Position numbers and translations under genes: made by a program. A stretch of 64,000 nucleotides of DNA. It comes from Rhyzopertha dominica (taxonomy: Eukaryota; Arthropoda; Insecta; Coleoptera; Bostrichidae). Under the pieces are notes generated by a model. The model worked only from the letters and a program-made list of their open reading frames with translations, was not told the DNA's origin and did no database searches. Shown here piece by piece: positions 34,850 to 47,600 of the stretch; position 1 is the first letter of the stretch, and the number at the start of each line of letters is the position of its first letter. The stretch covers positions 17,512,245-17,576,244 of the forward strand of contig QCXZ01000086.1 of the NCBI GenBank assembly GCA_025024175.1, in the 5' to 3' direction.

Positions 34850-37800
34850 AAGACATATAGATATGTGTAAACCACGTAAAATACGAAGTGTAAGTCCAAG
34901 TACAAGTAAATAACAAGTAACGCATAATACACAGTATATAGTTTTTAGGTATGCTATAGACATTCTTCTAATGTATATCAGGCTTTTTTAATTAAAAATA
35001 ATTTTAGATTTTGTATGAACCTGACATATGATACTTCACTTCTTATGTTTTCGGTATCTTATTGAATATCTTTATCCCCATATTTAAATGGTTTTTTCTA
35101 GTAATTGAAAGATGTTGTTGAGAAATTATTAAAGTATCTTTTCCTCTAGTTGAGTAGGTGTAGGTCAGGAGGGACTCTTTATGTTTAAACAGGCAAGTAG
35201 ATACTTCTAGTACAAATAATGTTCTACATGATTCCTTATTTGATTTTCCTGCAATTGTTGTTTTTTTTTTTGTAATAGAAATAGTTCTTTACCTGCAGAA
35301 GAAGTGCCCCACAGCAGTATGCCGTATGTTAAGATATTTTTATGTATATTATCTGCTGCTGACTTTGAGCATTTGATTTGANATGTGTTCCTGCTTATAT
35401 TTTTAGAAATTATTTGAATGTGTTCTTATAATAATGACTCGTCGATACCCACGCCGGATTATATTATATATTATATTCTCATGGGCGTACCGAAGCGGGG
35501 GGGGGGGCGCACAGGGGAAGCTGCCCCCCCCCCCGGACCTGGATTGCCAACTCTAGGCCCTTCCAATTTCCCATTCATTTAGCTGGTTAGTTATGTGTGT
35601 ATGTACACCTAGAAGTTGTCTTATTTACAAAATTTTAAATACAGTAAAATTTATAGGCAAGTGTATTTCACAATTTTCATCCAGAACTCATATTTGACCC
35701 TTGCAAATGACCTTCTCTAATAATAAGTCGTTGTCAAATGGTTTCCAAACTTAATCGATGCCCTGTTTTGAAGCTGTAAAATTCTTGTTGTTACGAATCC
35801 TTGGCTTAGGGCGGATATAGCTTTAAAAGACTATCTCGGTCAGGATGAGTCATAATACGATTTCTGCTTAGTTCAGCACTTCCACCTTTTTCTATAAAGA
35901 TTGTTCAACTAACTACTGTTATATGCAATCACACCAGAATCTCTCATAGATTCGGTGATAACTCTTAACTTTTGTACCAAATTTTCAAATTCACATTACG
36001 TTTTAACAATTAATACAAAAAAAATCAAAAAAAACTAATAATCCATCCGAACTCACGTTTATGAAAGTCAATTTATTTAATATAAGTTTTAGGAATCCGG
36101 TAAAAGCATTGTCAGCACGAATTAAAACCCGCCGTGTTGTTAAATATGCAATTAAATATATTTCAGTTTATTCAAATGAAGCTTAATTTAGTTAAAATAT
36201 TAAGTAGTCGGTTAATTTTTGAGAGCAATGCACTGGTGATCTATGAAGGTTAGTTATCCATCGAGTTTCTTTCCCTATGGAGTAAAAATCACTACAATTG
36301 TATCTTTAGCACCTATACATATGAACTCTCAGCTTAAATTTCTAAAGCTTTTGGTGTGAGAAGTTGAAACGGTACTAAAAGCGCATCGGTTAATGCATTA
36401 GTCTTTGATATGTGTTAATTCTGAATCAGAAATCGTGCTCCTATTAATAGAACTTTTAAGGTGAAATTTATGTTCCTTTGGTAGTTCGTATGATATCATT
36501 ATACATTATGTGGGTCACGGATCTTTATTCTGCCAAATAAAATGTATCAACTAATTTTTTTGTTAAACGCGAGAGCGATGCAACTGAATGCGCCTCACCT
36601 AACTCAGTTCATCAATAACGGAATTAGTAATAAAGGGGCTTTGTATGATCAGTGTACATAGAAAACATAAATAATTTGGGTCTTTATTTCACAGAAGATG
36701 TTTTAAGTCACCTTGCAGAAAATCCACGAAGATTATTCATGGAATAAATATTTCATTAATTACTTAAGTACCTATATCTTATTAACATTTATTATTTCTA
36801 TTTATGATGAATTATACTCTACAGTATATTCCAGCTTTGCCCCCCCCCCCAGACCAAAAGCTGGATACGCCCATGTATATTCTTTATATCAACGAATTAG
36901 AAACGCCTCTTTACTTTACTTTTATAGAGATAAGCTTCAAAACAAGCCAGAATTAAACCATCATTTTCTTCAACATATGTCATAGGGCGAAGTCTCTCAG
37001 TTTTTGTCTTGGTAACACCAAGCAAAAGTTTGCTCCAATTTGTCTAAACTTTTGCTCATTGATCACTGGCAAGTTTGGATAAAGTTCTGCGAACGTTCTA
37101 TAGCTTCTGATAACAATTCTACAATTACTACTAATGTGAAATAAATGTAGAGTATCAGAGTTAAGATTGTTCATAATTTTGATGTTTTCAACACACAGAT
37201 AGCTGTATTCAACGCAGGTGAGGATTATTTGTATTCATCTTGTTTCTTTTGTTTATCGGTTATTATCTGGAGATGCTTTAAGCAGTAAATAAATGACTTT
37301 TCACTGTGCTTTTTTTAAAGATCATAAACAGGCATTTCAGAAATAAGTAAGGTATCTAGCAAAAATAGTTCTTGGCAAATACGTCAAAAACTACTAATGA
37401 GAGCAGATCAAATTAAACAGATTTGAATTAGTAGAACAAGTGATATAGGTGTACAGTTCCATTTGAAACAATCCAGACATTGTACTATACCTAAGTATTA
37501 AAAATTAAGTAACTGTTCGTTGAGTATAATTAGTGGTATCCTTACATATTTATATTTTTATTTTTATTTTTGGATATATTTTATATTTTTATTTATCGAG
37601 GTCATTGAAGACGTCATGTTTTTTTCGAAAAAGACGTGAATAAGTACAAAACTCTCTCCTCTAGATCTAGACCCTACAAATGCATATCAAACTCTTATTA
37701 AAGTTTGATAAGAAACCTAAGAATGTAGTAACATACAGGGTATTCCATTTAATATAACGAAATTAGTTTCTACTTGCGGTATAATCGGAAGTGCGTATAT

Positions 37801-38300
37801 GCCAATGTTTTAGTGTAATCGGTCGTATTTGATAACCTACGTCTGTATAGATACAAAAAATCTCAGCATGATCGATTCACACGCTTCCATAATCTTCTAG
37901 TAAGCCACTTTTCATGATGAATTATCCTATCTAGTAGCACACTAAAAATAAACAAATTAACACAACAGTAAATCCAGGGTGAGAAATAATTAATAAAACA
38001 AGGCAACTTTGTTACTTAAAATAATAATAGAGAAAGCAAATACAATGTTATTTGAAATAAAAATAAGATCTAAACATATTTATAATTTTTTTATAATAGA
38101 AAGATTTGTTTTATTATTTCGACGAAAACCTGTTTTTAGAACAGTGTTATTTCGAAATATAATGTGCAAAATGAGCTTTGTTTCTGCGTTGTTGGACTTT
38201 GCTGCGATTCAGTTCTCTTATTTTTGAGTTTTGTTGTTACTATCTTACAGTTTGTGAATCCATAACCAGGAGCTGAGTTGTTTATACTGTTTATTGTTTC
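34850..38300. other. AT-rich stretch, no coding gene; contains G/C-run repeats
   Basis: Two copies of the G/C-run motif: 35481-35540 (ATGGGCGTACCGAAGCGGGG, then GCTGCCCCCCCC) and inverse at 36838-36875 (CCCCCCCCCCC ... GGATACGCCCATG). A TACAGGGTATTCC terminus-like motif is at 37734. In the transcript model this is the first intron. Nothing else recognised. Confidence 0.4.
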
Positions 38301-38302
38301 AG

Positions 38303-38438
38303 AGCATCACACTATAAGCACAATTGACCTGCTCCAGCTCATTGTCTGAAAACCGAAGCTCTGTTTGTCGTTTCTCAGCTATACAGCTATCCAAAAGTGT
38401 CACCTGATATTATTATGATGATTACGTCCTAAAATCAG
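38303..38438 (+). ncRNA. Candidate internal exon of an uncharacterised transcript
   Basis: TTTATTGTTTCAG ends at 38302 (good 3' splice site). ATCAG followed by GTAGGT starts at 38439 (acceptable donor). The 136-bp interval is of normal exon size and more GC-rich than its surroundings. All three plus-strand frames contain stops early on, so it is noncoding or untranslated. Neighbouring exon-like blocks with good splice sites on the same strand are at 34165, 39805-39950 and 43968. Confidence 0.3.
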
Positions 38439-39804
38439 GTAGGTGAAACAAGAAAACATTATAAATTTCGCGTCTTTTAGCGAAGTAGCCCAATTTCTTA
38501 ACATTTACTTCTGTTGTTTGCCTTACATACTGCACCGCTGTGAAAACTCAAGGAATTATTATGTGTTACAAAAATATTTTGTCTGTCGGGACAGCATTTC
38601 TGATGAACCGTGTTGATTGACCCTTGTCCATTCCGAAGCGTTTTGCAAGTGTAAGATTGACATGATCACGATGATCACGCCTCTTCTCTTTTACTGCTGT
38701 TTTTTTATAAAATCCCTCAATGTATTAGTACATAATTAATATGTAATATTTTAAGAGCCTTAATCAGCAGAGCCATTTCGTGACAGTGCTTGAAATTTCA
38801 AAATACGTTAAACTCAGACAAGAATTGGTATTTACAGCAAACAGCATACCACTAGCAGTATATTGATTTGCATGTGGTTCATTTTGACATTTTGAAGGAA
38901 TCAGAGTATTAATTTAATGACTACTCATTTTATTAATTTTATTTTTTAATATATCGTATATCACATATATCCACACATTGAACATTGAAAAAAAATGTTT
39001 AAAGGTTTCTAAATTTTGTGTCAGACGTTCGTAAACTATGTTCTGCAAGTCAGGCATAATTAAATGTCCCATAACATCTCAGAAGCTTACATTCTACAAT
39101 AAATTTGTATCGGAAGTTGAGGAGGTTGTGGTTTTGCACTACAAACAAAAACGAATCAAAAACACTCATTAATGATACAGTCTTCTTCACGCTGCTATAT
39201 TACTGTTTAATTCAGAACAACCAAGTGTGATTGGTCGTTCTCAAGTCGTACGGTTTTTCAAGGAGTACTTACAAGTCTTGNTAAGATTTTCGCGACGTAC
39301 TATTATCGATTTTTTATAGAAGATGTTCATCCCTAACTTATACCTAATTTTTACAATAACTTCTGCTAAAAGAATGTTATTACTTTTTATTATTTAGCGT
39401 GCATCACAAAAGTTTCGAAATGCCAATATCTTTTTGCAATATTATTCCCGGCTATATGTCACATTTGCAAAGTGTTTGTAATTTGAAGTTACCAAGGTTT
39501 AATAAACGTCCTGTCTGATGCGAAAAGATAAAAAAGACAAAACTGAAAACTGTTAGTTACAGATAGATATAGGGATACGTTAATAAAAGCGTGAGTTCAT
39601 ATAATAAAATTGATACTGCTTTTTATATAAAGCGGCAACGTTGCATTGCCAAAAATATTTTAGATGGATACAGTGGACCAGAAAACCCAAATAATAGGTT
39701 TCCAGCAATATAATATGTGTGATGAAAAAAAAGTTAAACAAATGGCAATATCTGCTCTTAACATGACAAAATGACAAATCATTAATTATATTTGTTTTTC
39801 ACAG

Positions 39805-39950
39805 GTCATTCTGATACAAGCTTGACAGTCTGAAGCTGTGTGGCCAAAAATCATGTCATTGCCACCAATTGGCTGTGCATTCTCAGTGCACTGTTATTTG
39901 AAGGTGTGATAGCAAAAATGACATCTTAATGGCGCCCTTTTTAATTATTG
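39805..39950 (+). ncRNA. Candidate internal exon, may carry the start codon of a small ORF
   Basis: TTTGTTTTTCACAG ends at 39804, with CATTAAT as a possible branch site just upstream. TTG followed by GTGAGTAT at 39951 is a strong donor. The block is 146 bp. All frames are closed in its first half, but the last ATG (in TTAATGGCGCCC, about 39929) stays open to the donor: seven codons plus one base. Joined to the exon starting at 43968 it continues for 41 further codons. See the entry at 43968. Confidence 0.33.
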
Positions 39951-40599
39951 GTGAGTATATCTTATCTACAATATATGTATATTGAGAAATAATGTGTGTG
40001 AAAATAATAAAAAAATGTGAATCTGCTGGATCTGCTATTATTCTTTGTCCTGTTTTCTTAAGATTTTGAAAGTTCTATAGTTTTTAATTGTGGTCAAGTT
40101 ATTACAATATAAAAGTCTGTATTCTGCTTAACTTTTTGTAGCTAGTTATCTAGTCTTAAGCTACTAAATATTCGAAAATGATAGTCTTTAAAGTCCATAC
40201 CCATTATAGTAATAATATAATGTATCATCAGTCTATAAAATGTTTCTCAATATTTTCTTTGGTTCAGCCTTTTTGTTTAAATTTAGCTGGAAGTACCGTT
40301 TTAATGCAACAAGCTGATTCTTTAGAAAAGAAATCCTTTTTTTGCTGCACATTTTACTGACAGTACTTGGCGTGCCAAAAAGAGTTTTAACGACAGAAAG
40401 GTAAGCAAAATTATAGTTACAAAAAATTAGCCAATAAACATTTTCAGTTAATTCTTCTTTCATAAGTTTGTTTGGAAGAAGGCAAAAATCTGTTTTAGTA
40501 AGATATTTTATTTTGTGCAAAAAAAATTGCTGAAAAGTAAAAATGTATTATATAAAGTAAAAGACAAAATACTTATTATAAGTTGAGGGAATAAAATTT

Positions 40600-41720
40600 A
40601 CAATATTCCATCGAGAACTCTAAGAAGACTGCTGAAAACATCAAATTTAGGAAAGTACCATTGGGTAAACCACCCGTTGTTAAGACAGCAAAATGGAGAG
40701 CGGTTGGTAAACCATGTTAAGAAACCCCATGAAGCAGGTTTTGCCCCTTCCCCAACATGTGTGCGGCAAATGGCATTCTATTTTGGCAAAAATTTTNACG
40801 TGGATGCAAAGGTTTGCGAGAAAGGCCAACTTAGTAATATGGCCGGAATGGATTGATTTTACTCATTTCTTGAGCGACAGACCTTGCTATAAGTAAATCC
40901 GAAGGGATGAATCGTGAAGAAGTGAATCACTTTTATCATTTGTATAATTCAGTATGATATAATCAATAAAAACAGCCATACATAGCATGGATGGAAGAGA
41001 TATACAGATTAACAGCAAACCAGAAAAAGTTGTAGCTCAAGAGGGCAGCAAAAGTGTATTCAAGGAAAAGGGAAAATGTAACTGCGCCAATGCGAAGGGT
41101 ACTTTTTACCCCCCGTTCTAATTTTGAAAGGAGTGCAAAAAAACAACTTAGCTCTAGAGGGTACGCTTGCGGGTTCCGACTTATATATGAATAAGCAATC
41201 ATCTTTTATAAACTTTGGCCTAGTTTTAAAATGGATTAAAGAGATACTTGTGCCTCGAAAATCGGACGTATATGTTATCTTAATACTGTATAACCATACG
41301 TCATACTGCAACAACGTGGAAGTTCTTGAATTTCAGTAAGAAAATAAGATTATACGTCTTTGTTTACCTAGTCATACGACGCAGGCTCTTCAACCACTAG
41401 ATAAGTCGTTCTTTAAACTTCTAAGATCTTATTTCAAACCGAATCCGAAAGATACATGTTTTCAAGCAAACAACAGGAATATCATTCGGAAGCTTATTGC
41501 TACTGCTTAGAAGAAGGCCACAGCAATCTCAAAAGCAACATCAGCATTTGAAGCTTCTGGGATTTACCCTTTTAATAGGAATGCGACACCTGAGTATCTT
41601 TGCAATATCAGACTCAATGATACTCTCGACATTAGCTAATAGCAGTGAAAGATATGATATAGTTCCGGCGGAAAGTTGCATCAAAAATGATGAAGATTAC
41701 ATATTTTACTTTGAGTAAGC
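40600..41720 (+). pseudogene. Pogo/Tigger-type (jerky-like) transposase pseudogene
   Basis: DNA transposase with an N-terminal pipsqueak/CENP-B-type helix-turn-helix and DDE_1 domain. Seen in order on the plus strand, across frames: IPSRTLRRLLKTS (HTH, near 40605); EAGFAPSPTCVRQMAFYF (near 40733); GVQKNNLALEGTLAGSDLYM and SSFINFGLVLKWIKEILVPR (41130-41260); NHTSYCNNVEVLEF (near 41292); then a decayed LPSHTTQALQPLDKSFF-type segment (near 41375); and last an SAFEASGI-type tail (41545). In the second catalytic motif the usual aspartate before NHTS is tyrosine (TAT, 41289-41291). Multiple frameshifts. It lies within the fourth exon-exon interval of the transcript model. Confidence 0.8.
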
Positions 41721-42179
41721 AAATCTTTCAGTGTATCATCAAAATTTAGCGAGTGAGGTTAAATCTCAAGTTCAATTTACTCAGGAATTACTGACATAAG
41801 AAACTTCAGAAGAAAAGCATCATGCCAACGAAGAGATGATCTCTTCGCATTCGCATCCTCAAATCCCAGGCACTTCCAAAAGAACTCCTTCAAAGCTGTT
41901 GACAGATATTGCTCTAGTACCCAGATAAATAAGGTCCATAAAAGGAATTTTGATGTCTTTCTTAATAAAACAATGAAAATGTAACACGATTTCCTAAATA
42001 TCAAACAAGTGCGGAAAATAACCTACATCGGGGCATAAATCCCCCCGACATAAGGCATTTATCCCACATTAGCTAATTTAAAAAAATAATTTTGTACTGA
42101 AGGTAATCTTTTAATGAGTAAAGTATTTATCTGAACCGTATCACCTTATATTTTCAAATTATCTCAGGCTCCATCGTAT

Positions 42180-43060
42180 GAGGCAGAATCAGATGTACCC
42201 CAAGGATCGAATTTGGATCCACTGTTATTTAGTATATTCATGAATGATCTTAGTAATGTTTTACAAAGCACTAATTGATGTTTGCGCTGGTATTATATGA
42301 CCGTGATTAGTTGCAGCACGATATTAAATATTATTTCGAAATTATGTGAATCTAACAAACGTAGTAAAAGGTGTCTTATCGATTATCTTATTAATGAAAT
42401 TTTATAGAAAGGGTTAGTTGGGACTTACTTTTGTCTCATCAGGAACTGTAGCCATTCCAATGACGTAAGAAGTGTGAAATATTTATATTTGTGAGAACTA
42501 AAATTGAATACACTTCCATAAAATGGAATCCGTTTTCAATACGCCACATTCGGGTTAATGAAAATATCTAACGTAAATTCTTACAATTTTTGGTATGTAG
42601 AACTGATAGGCAACATCCAAACACGAAAATGAGTTATACTTTTTTATTGGAGTGCTTTCTTTGACTTTTCTGTACAACCTGTTGCACAATAAAGGTGAAT
42701 GTAATTGCTATTGCAGCTGAAATTTAATGTATTCAGTAAATGTACTCCTGCATATTGTTCATTATATTTACCCGTATGCAGGATTAATTTAGGTTTGAAA
42801 TTGCCACTATATTTTATCCACCATCATATATATGATAATGATATGAGGAAACTTTACGAGAAATTCATTCATTCTGCTGCAAAAATTTTTATCGTACGAT
42901 CGTATTTTCTCGGTAAAAATAACTCTAGGTGTACGATTACTACCGCTAGTACTCTTTGTATAGTACACGAACAATCTCTCGGTACCATACCTGAAAATAA
43001 AATCATTAGCTATGCAGATGATACAACACTGAAATGAGTGCAGGAGTGGAATTGTCTAAG
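42180..43060 (+). pseudogene. Jockey/CR1-like LINE RT fragments, plus strand
   Basis: Two RT signatures lie about 0.8 kb apart: DVPQGSNLDPLLFSIFMNDL (near 42190-42260) and ISYADDTTLK with the catalytic YADD at 43011-43022. In an intact LINE these are only about 40 codons apart, so foreign sequence or rearrangement separates them. A 3' end with AATAAA and a TTATTATTATTATT tail lies downstream at 43777-43797. Confidence 0.65.
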
Positions 43061-43559
43061 GTATCACTTTAGATGCCCTAACAATGGTTCTAAGCTAAAT
43101 ACGAACAGGACACATAAAATCTGTGTGCGCAAAATTAGCTTGAGTAATTTTTATCATACACAAAGTAAGATATATTGTTAAAACGGGAGAGGCAACCCTT
43201 ACTTGCTATGCACTCTTCCATAACATAACCACGTATGTCATTATTATACCAAAGGCGCTGAGAACCACGAGGTCAATAGGTTAGATTCCTATTTACAAAA
43301 ATACAGACATGGGAAAAAGTGAAACACATTATCAAAGTTGAAGAATTTTTACGGAACTGACAGACATTTTCAAATGTTCGCAATAACTACACATAATTTT
43401 TTTACGAGGAAACGAGGACACAATCAAAACAATATCAGAACTTATCGATATGTCTTCGGCTGTTAATGTTGGTTTTGAAAATATTTTTGATAATGTCACT
43501 TTCAATTCGAATATTGTACCTAACCTGTTATTATTATTGGGTGTGTGACTGTATTATGT

Positions 43560-43800
43560 TAATACAAATATACAGAATACAATAGAATATGTCACCTGTC
43601 ATTTATCATGATAAATTGCAATAAATTCTCAGTATAGCTGTGGTGGTTTTTGAGACAGAAATGGTTGGATGATTTATTTCGTTCAATTAATTTATACTAT
43701 TTTTGTACTATGTTATTTCTTTTGATGCATACGTAGTTATTGTTCTGTACATGGATTTAATTTCTGTTAAGCAAATAAAGCTGTTATTATTATTATTGTG
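43560..43800 (+). repeat. Probable LINE 3' UTR with (TTA)n tail
   Basis: GCAAATAAAGCTG followed by TTATTATTATTATT is a typical end of a non-LTR element that terminates in a short microsatellite. It lies downstream of the RT fragments on the same strand. Confidence 0.45.
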
Positions 43801-43967
43801 TTAGAATTTTTTTGTGACGCCGTTACTGTGTCATATATTTCTTGTCCATTATAGTTTGCTGGAAAATAAACGATCTATTATTTTATATGCAATATAAGTA
43901 TGTTGTTATTGCAAGCAGAAGTTCCTTCTGTTTCTGTTGTCACTAATAGTTTCCTCTTTTGTTTCAG

Positions 43968-44690
43968 ATGTGGCGCTGGGATTGGCGCTTTATTTAAGGG
44001 GCTCTACTTTGCGATTTCTGATTTCTTCGTTCCTGCAATCTGGTTTTTGCAAATATTTTCAGTTTTCTAAGCTCCTCCGAAGCTTGCCGTAATTCATTTC
44101 CATTTATTTCGTTTCACATGAAACCGATTTTAGAAAATAAGGGAATTTTTGACCCTTTATAAATGTACAATAGTTGTATTTGAAGATGAGGTAGTTGTCA
44201 TTCAATTGACTTTTCGATTGGTTCATTTCTGTCATTCCAGCGTTGGAAAAAATATGATTCGTTTTGCTCCATGTTTTGGATACTGCGAACTTGTGCTATA
44301 ATGCATTATAATTTAATTCATAGATTAATGTTTTTTATAGGCAGTATAGTATTATACTAGCTGTTTTATTAAAAGCAAACACTGATTGCTTGGCGTCTTG
44401 ACGCTATTCTATTGATTGGTATCACTTTTTGCATACTGCCTATTAACAACTAAGTTGATTGGTTATGTTCGGTTAAATAAATTGTGGTCCTCTTGAGTTG
44501 TTACGTTTTATTGAGTGGTACTACATAATACTGATAGATACGAAGGATTTAGTTTGGTACTGCTGGTGTTGTTATTGGTAATTTACTATTGCTATTGCTA
44601 CTGTTGCTGTTAGTGCTGAACTGATCATGTGGTTTAGAGTTCGTATAAATTTGACAGTAGTAGAATAAAAAAAGTACCTACAGAAATCAA
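43968..44690 (+). ncRNA. Candidate terminal exon of the spliced transcript, ending in the first array A unit
   Basis: The 3' splice site is the best in the window: branch-like CACTAAT at 43941, a long pyrimidine tract and TTTTGTTTCAG ending at 43967. Spliced to the exon ending at 39950, it continues a frame that begins MAPFLIID and reads VALGLALYLRGSTLRFLIS onward to LRSLP and a TAA near 44091. The total is 48 codons, with a hydrophobic first half that could be a membrane or signal-anchor segment. No family is recognised. AATAAA at about 44668, inside the first satellite unit, could serve as poly(A) signal. Unproven; the ORF may be chance. Confidence 0.33.
44337..44443. repeat. Small inverted repeat, 11-bp arms
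   Basis: ATAGGCAGTAT (44337-44347) and its inverse (44433-44443) bound a 107-bp AT-rich segment just before the satellite array. It may be a small MITE or simply the edge of the array. Confidence 0.45.
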
Positions 44691-47600
44691 ATTTCTGAAT
44701 GGAACAGTATCCTTTTGTGACTTACGGTATTTATTTATTTATTGAGTTTAATTGTAATTTTTGTTCGAGTTGGATTTATATCACTCTATAGCAATATGCT
44801 AGGTAGTGATCACAACTCAGTTAAATATATGTGGTCTTCTCCTTCACTTGTTACGTTTTATTCAATAGTTCGACAAAGTACTGATAACGAGCGGTATATC
44901 TACTAACCTTCACTCGACGAGTTTGTTCTGCTACTGCTAGTGTAGTTGTTTGTAACTTATGAGTAATGCTACTGTTGTTGCTGGTGTTGAATCGATCATG
45001 TGGGTTAGCATTCATAAAATTTGACGATAGTAGAATGAAAAAGGTACCTACAGAAATCAAATTTCTGAATGGAACAGTATCCTTTTGTGAAGTAATGTAT
45101 TATCAATTTTACTATAGATAATCAACTAGCTGTCGAGAGTTAAATATTTGATGCTTCTTCTTCATTACAGTATTTATTTATTGAGTTTAATTACAATATT
45201 TGTTCGAGTTGGATTTATGTCACGCTATAGCAATATGCTGAGTTGTGATCACAACTCAGTTAAATATATGTGGTCTTCTTCAGTTGTTCCGTTTTATTGA
45301 ATAGTTCTACAAAGTACTGGTAATGAGTTGTATATCTATTAACCTTCACTCGACGGGTTTGTTCTGCTACTGCTAGTGTAGTTGTTTGTAACTTATGAGT
45401 AATGTTACTGTTGTTGCTGGTGTTGAACCGATCATGTGGGTTAGCATTGATAAAATTTGACGGTAGTAGAATAAAAAAAGTACCTACAGACATCAAATTT
45501 CTGAATGGAACAGTATTCTTTTGTGAATTAATGTATTATCAATTTTACTATAGATAATCAACTAGCTGTCGAGAGTTAAATATTTGATGCTTCTTCTTCA
45601 TTACAATATTTATTTATTGAGTTTAATTACAATTTTTGTTCGAGTTGGATTTATGTCACTCTATAGCAATATGCTGAGTTGTGATCACAACTCAGCTAAA
45701 TATATGTGGTCTTATTCAGTTGTTCCGTTTTATTGAATAGTTCTACAAAGTACTGGTAATGAGTTGTATATCTATTAACCTTCACTCGACGGGTTTGTTC
45801 TGCTACTGCTAGTGTAGTTGTTTGTAACCTATGCGTAATGCTACTGTTGTTGCTGGTGTTGAACCGATCACGTGGGTTAGCATTGATAAAATTTGACGGT
45901 AGTAGAATAAAAAAAGTACCTACAGACATCAAATTTCTGAATAGAACAGTATCCTTTTGTGAATTAAGGTATTATCAATTTTACTATAAATCATCAACTA
46001 GCTGTCGACAGTTAAATATTTGATGATTTAATTAATTGTAATTTTTGTTCGAGTTGGATTTATGTCACCCTATAGCAATATGCTGGGTTGTGATCACAAC
46101 TCAGTTAAATAAATGTGGTCTTCTTCTTCAGTTGTTCCGTTTTATTGAATAGCTCTACAAAGTACTGGTAATGAGTGGGAAAGCATTAATAAAATTTGAC
46201 GGTAGTAGAATAAAAAAGGTACCTGCAGAAATCAAATGGAACAATATCCGATTGTGAATTATGATTTTCCCAGTTTTTCTATCAATCATCAACTAGCTGA
46301 CGAATATTTCTTCATTACAATAGTTAATTGTTAAGTTTAATTGCAATTTCTGTTCGAATTGAATTTATACCATTTTAAAGTACTGTGGTGGGTTTTGTTC
46401 ACAATTCAGTTAATAAATTGTGGTCTTCTTCTTGAGATGTTACGTTTCATTGAGTATTTCTACAAAATATGGTAATGAGTTGTATATCTACTAACCTTCA
46501 CTCGAAGGGTACGCCCTGCTACTGCTGGTGTAGCTGTTTATGACTTATACGTGATGCTACTTTATTGCATCATTTGTTTTGGCATTCATAAAATTTGACA
46601 GTAGTAGAATAAAAAAGTACCCACATAAATCAAATTTCTGAATGGAATATTTTTGTGAATTAAGATTTTCCCAGTTTTGCTATAAATCATCAACTAGCTG
46701 ATTTTTTATGCTTCTTGCTTTGAAGCAGTCTTTATTTATTTATTGAGTTTAATTGTAGTTTTTGTTCGAGTTGGATTTATATCATTTTAAAGCAATATGC
46801 TGGATTGTGATCACAATTCAGTTGAATAAATGTGGTCTTCTTGAGTTGTTAAGTATTATTGAATAGTTCTACGAAATACTGTTAATGATTAATTATTAGA
46901 TATCTACTAACCTTTACTCGAAGGGCTTTTCTTGATACTGCTGGTGTAGTTGTTTGTAATTTATGCGTTATTCTACTGTTGGTGCTGGTGCTGAATCGAT
47001 CATGCGGTTCAGTAATCGTATATATTTAACAACCAAATTTCTGAATTTAACGACATCCTTTTCTTTTGATGCGTCTTGCTTTTGAGCAGTCTTCATTATA
47101 ATATTTGTTGAGTTTAATTGTAATTTTTGTTCGAGCTGGATTTGCGCAATTTTAAGGCAATATGGTGCGTTGTGTTCACAATTCAATAAATTGTGGTCTT
47201 CTTGAGTTGTTATGTTTTATTAATAGTTCTAGAAAATACTGATAATTACTTATTATATATCTACTAACCTTCGCTCGAAGTGTTTGTTTTGATACTGCTT
47301 ATGTAGTTTTTTGTAATTTATGCGTGATTCTACTGTCGGGGCTGGTGCTTAACAGATCATGCGGTTTAGCAATCAAATAAATTTGACAGTAGAAAAAAGG
47401 TACCTAACGGAAATCAAATTTCTGAATGGGATAATATCCTTTAGTGAATAAAGATTTTCCCCATTTTGTGTTATAAATCATCAACTAGCTGATAAAAGTT
47501 AAATATTTGATGTGTCTTGCTTTGAAGCAGTCTTCATTATAATATTTATTTGTTGAGTTTAATTGCAATTTTTGTTCGAGATGCTTTGTTAGAGCAATAT

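Noticed and set aside
41060..41202. Minus-strand ORFs over the pogo-like region
   Set aside because: Antisense shadows of the plus-strand transposase, without recognisable motifs.
44851..45932. Three similar minus-strand ORFs of 69-78 codons (MMSVGTFFILL-type starts)
   Set aside because: They recur because the satellite unit recurs. Only the three best-preserved units are open, other units break the frame, and no protein family is recognised.
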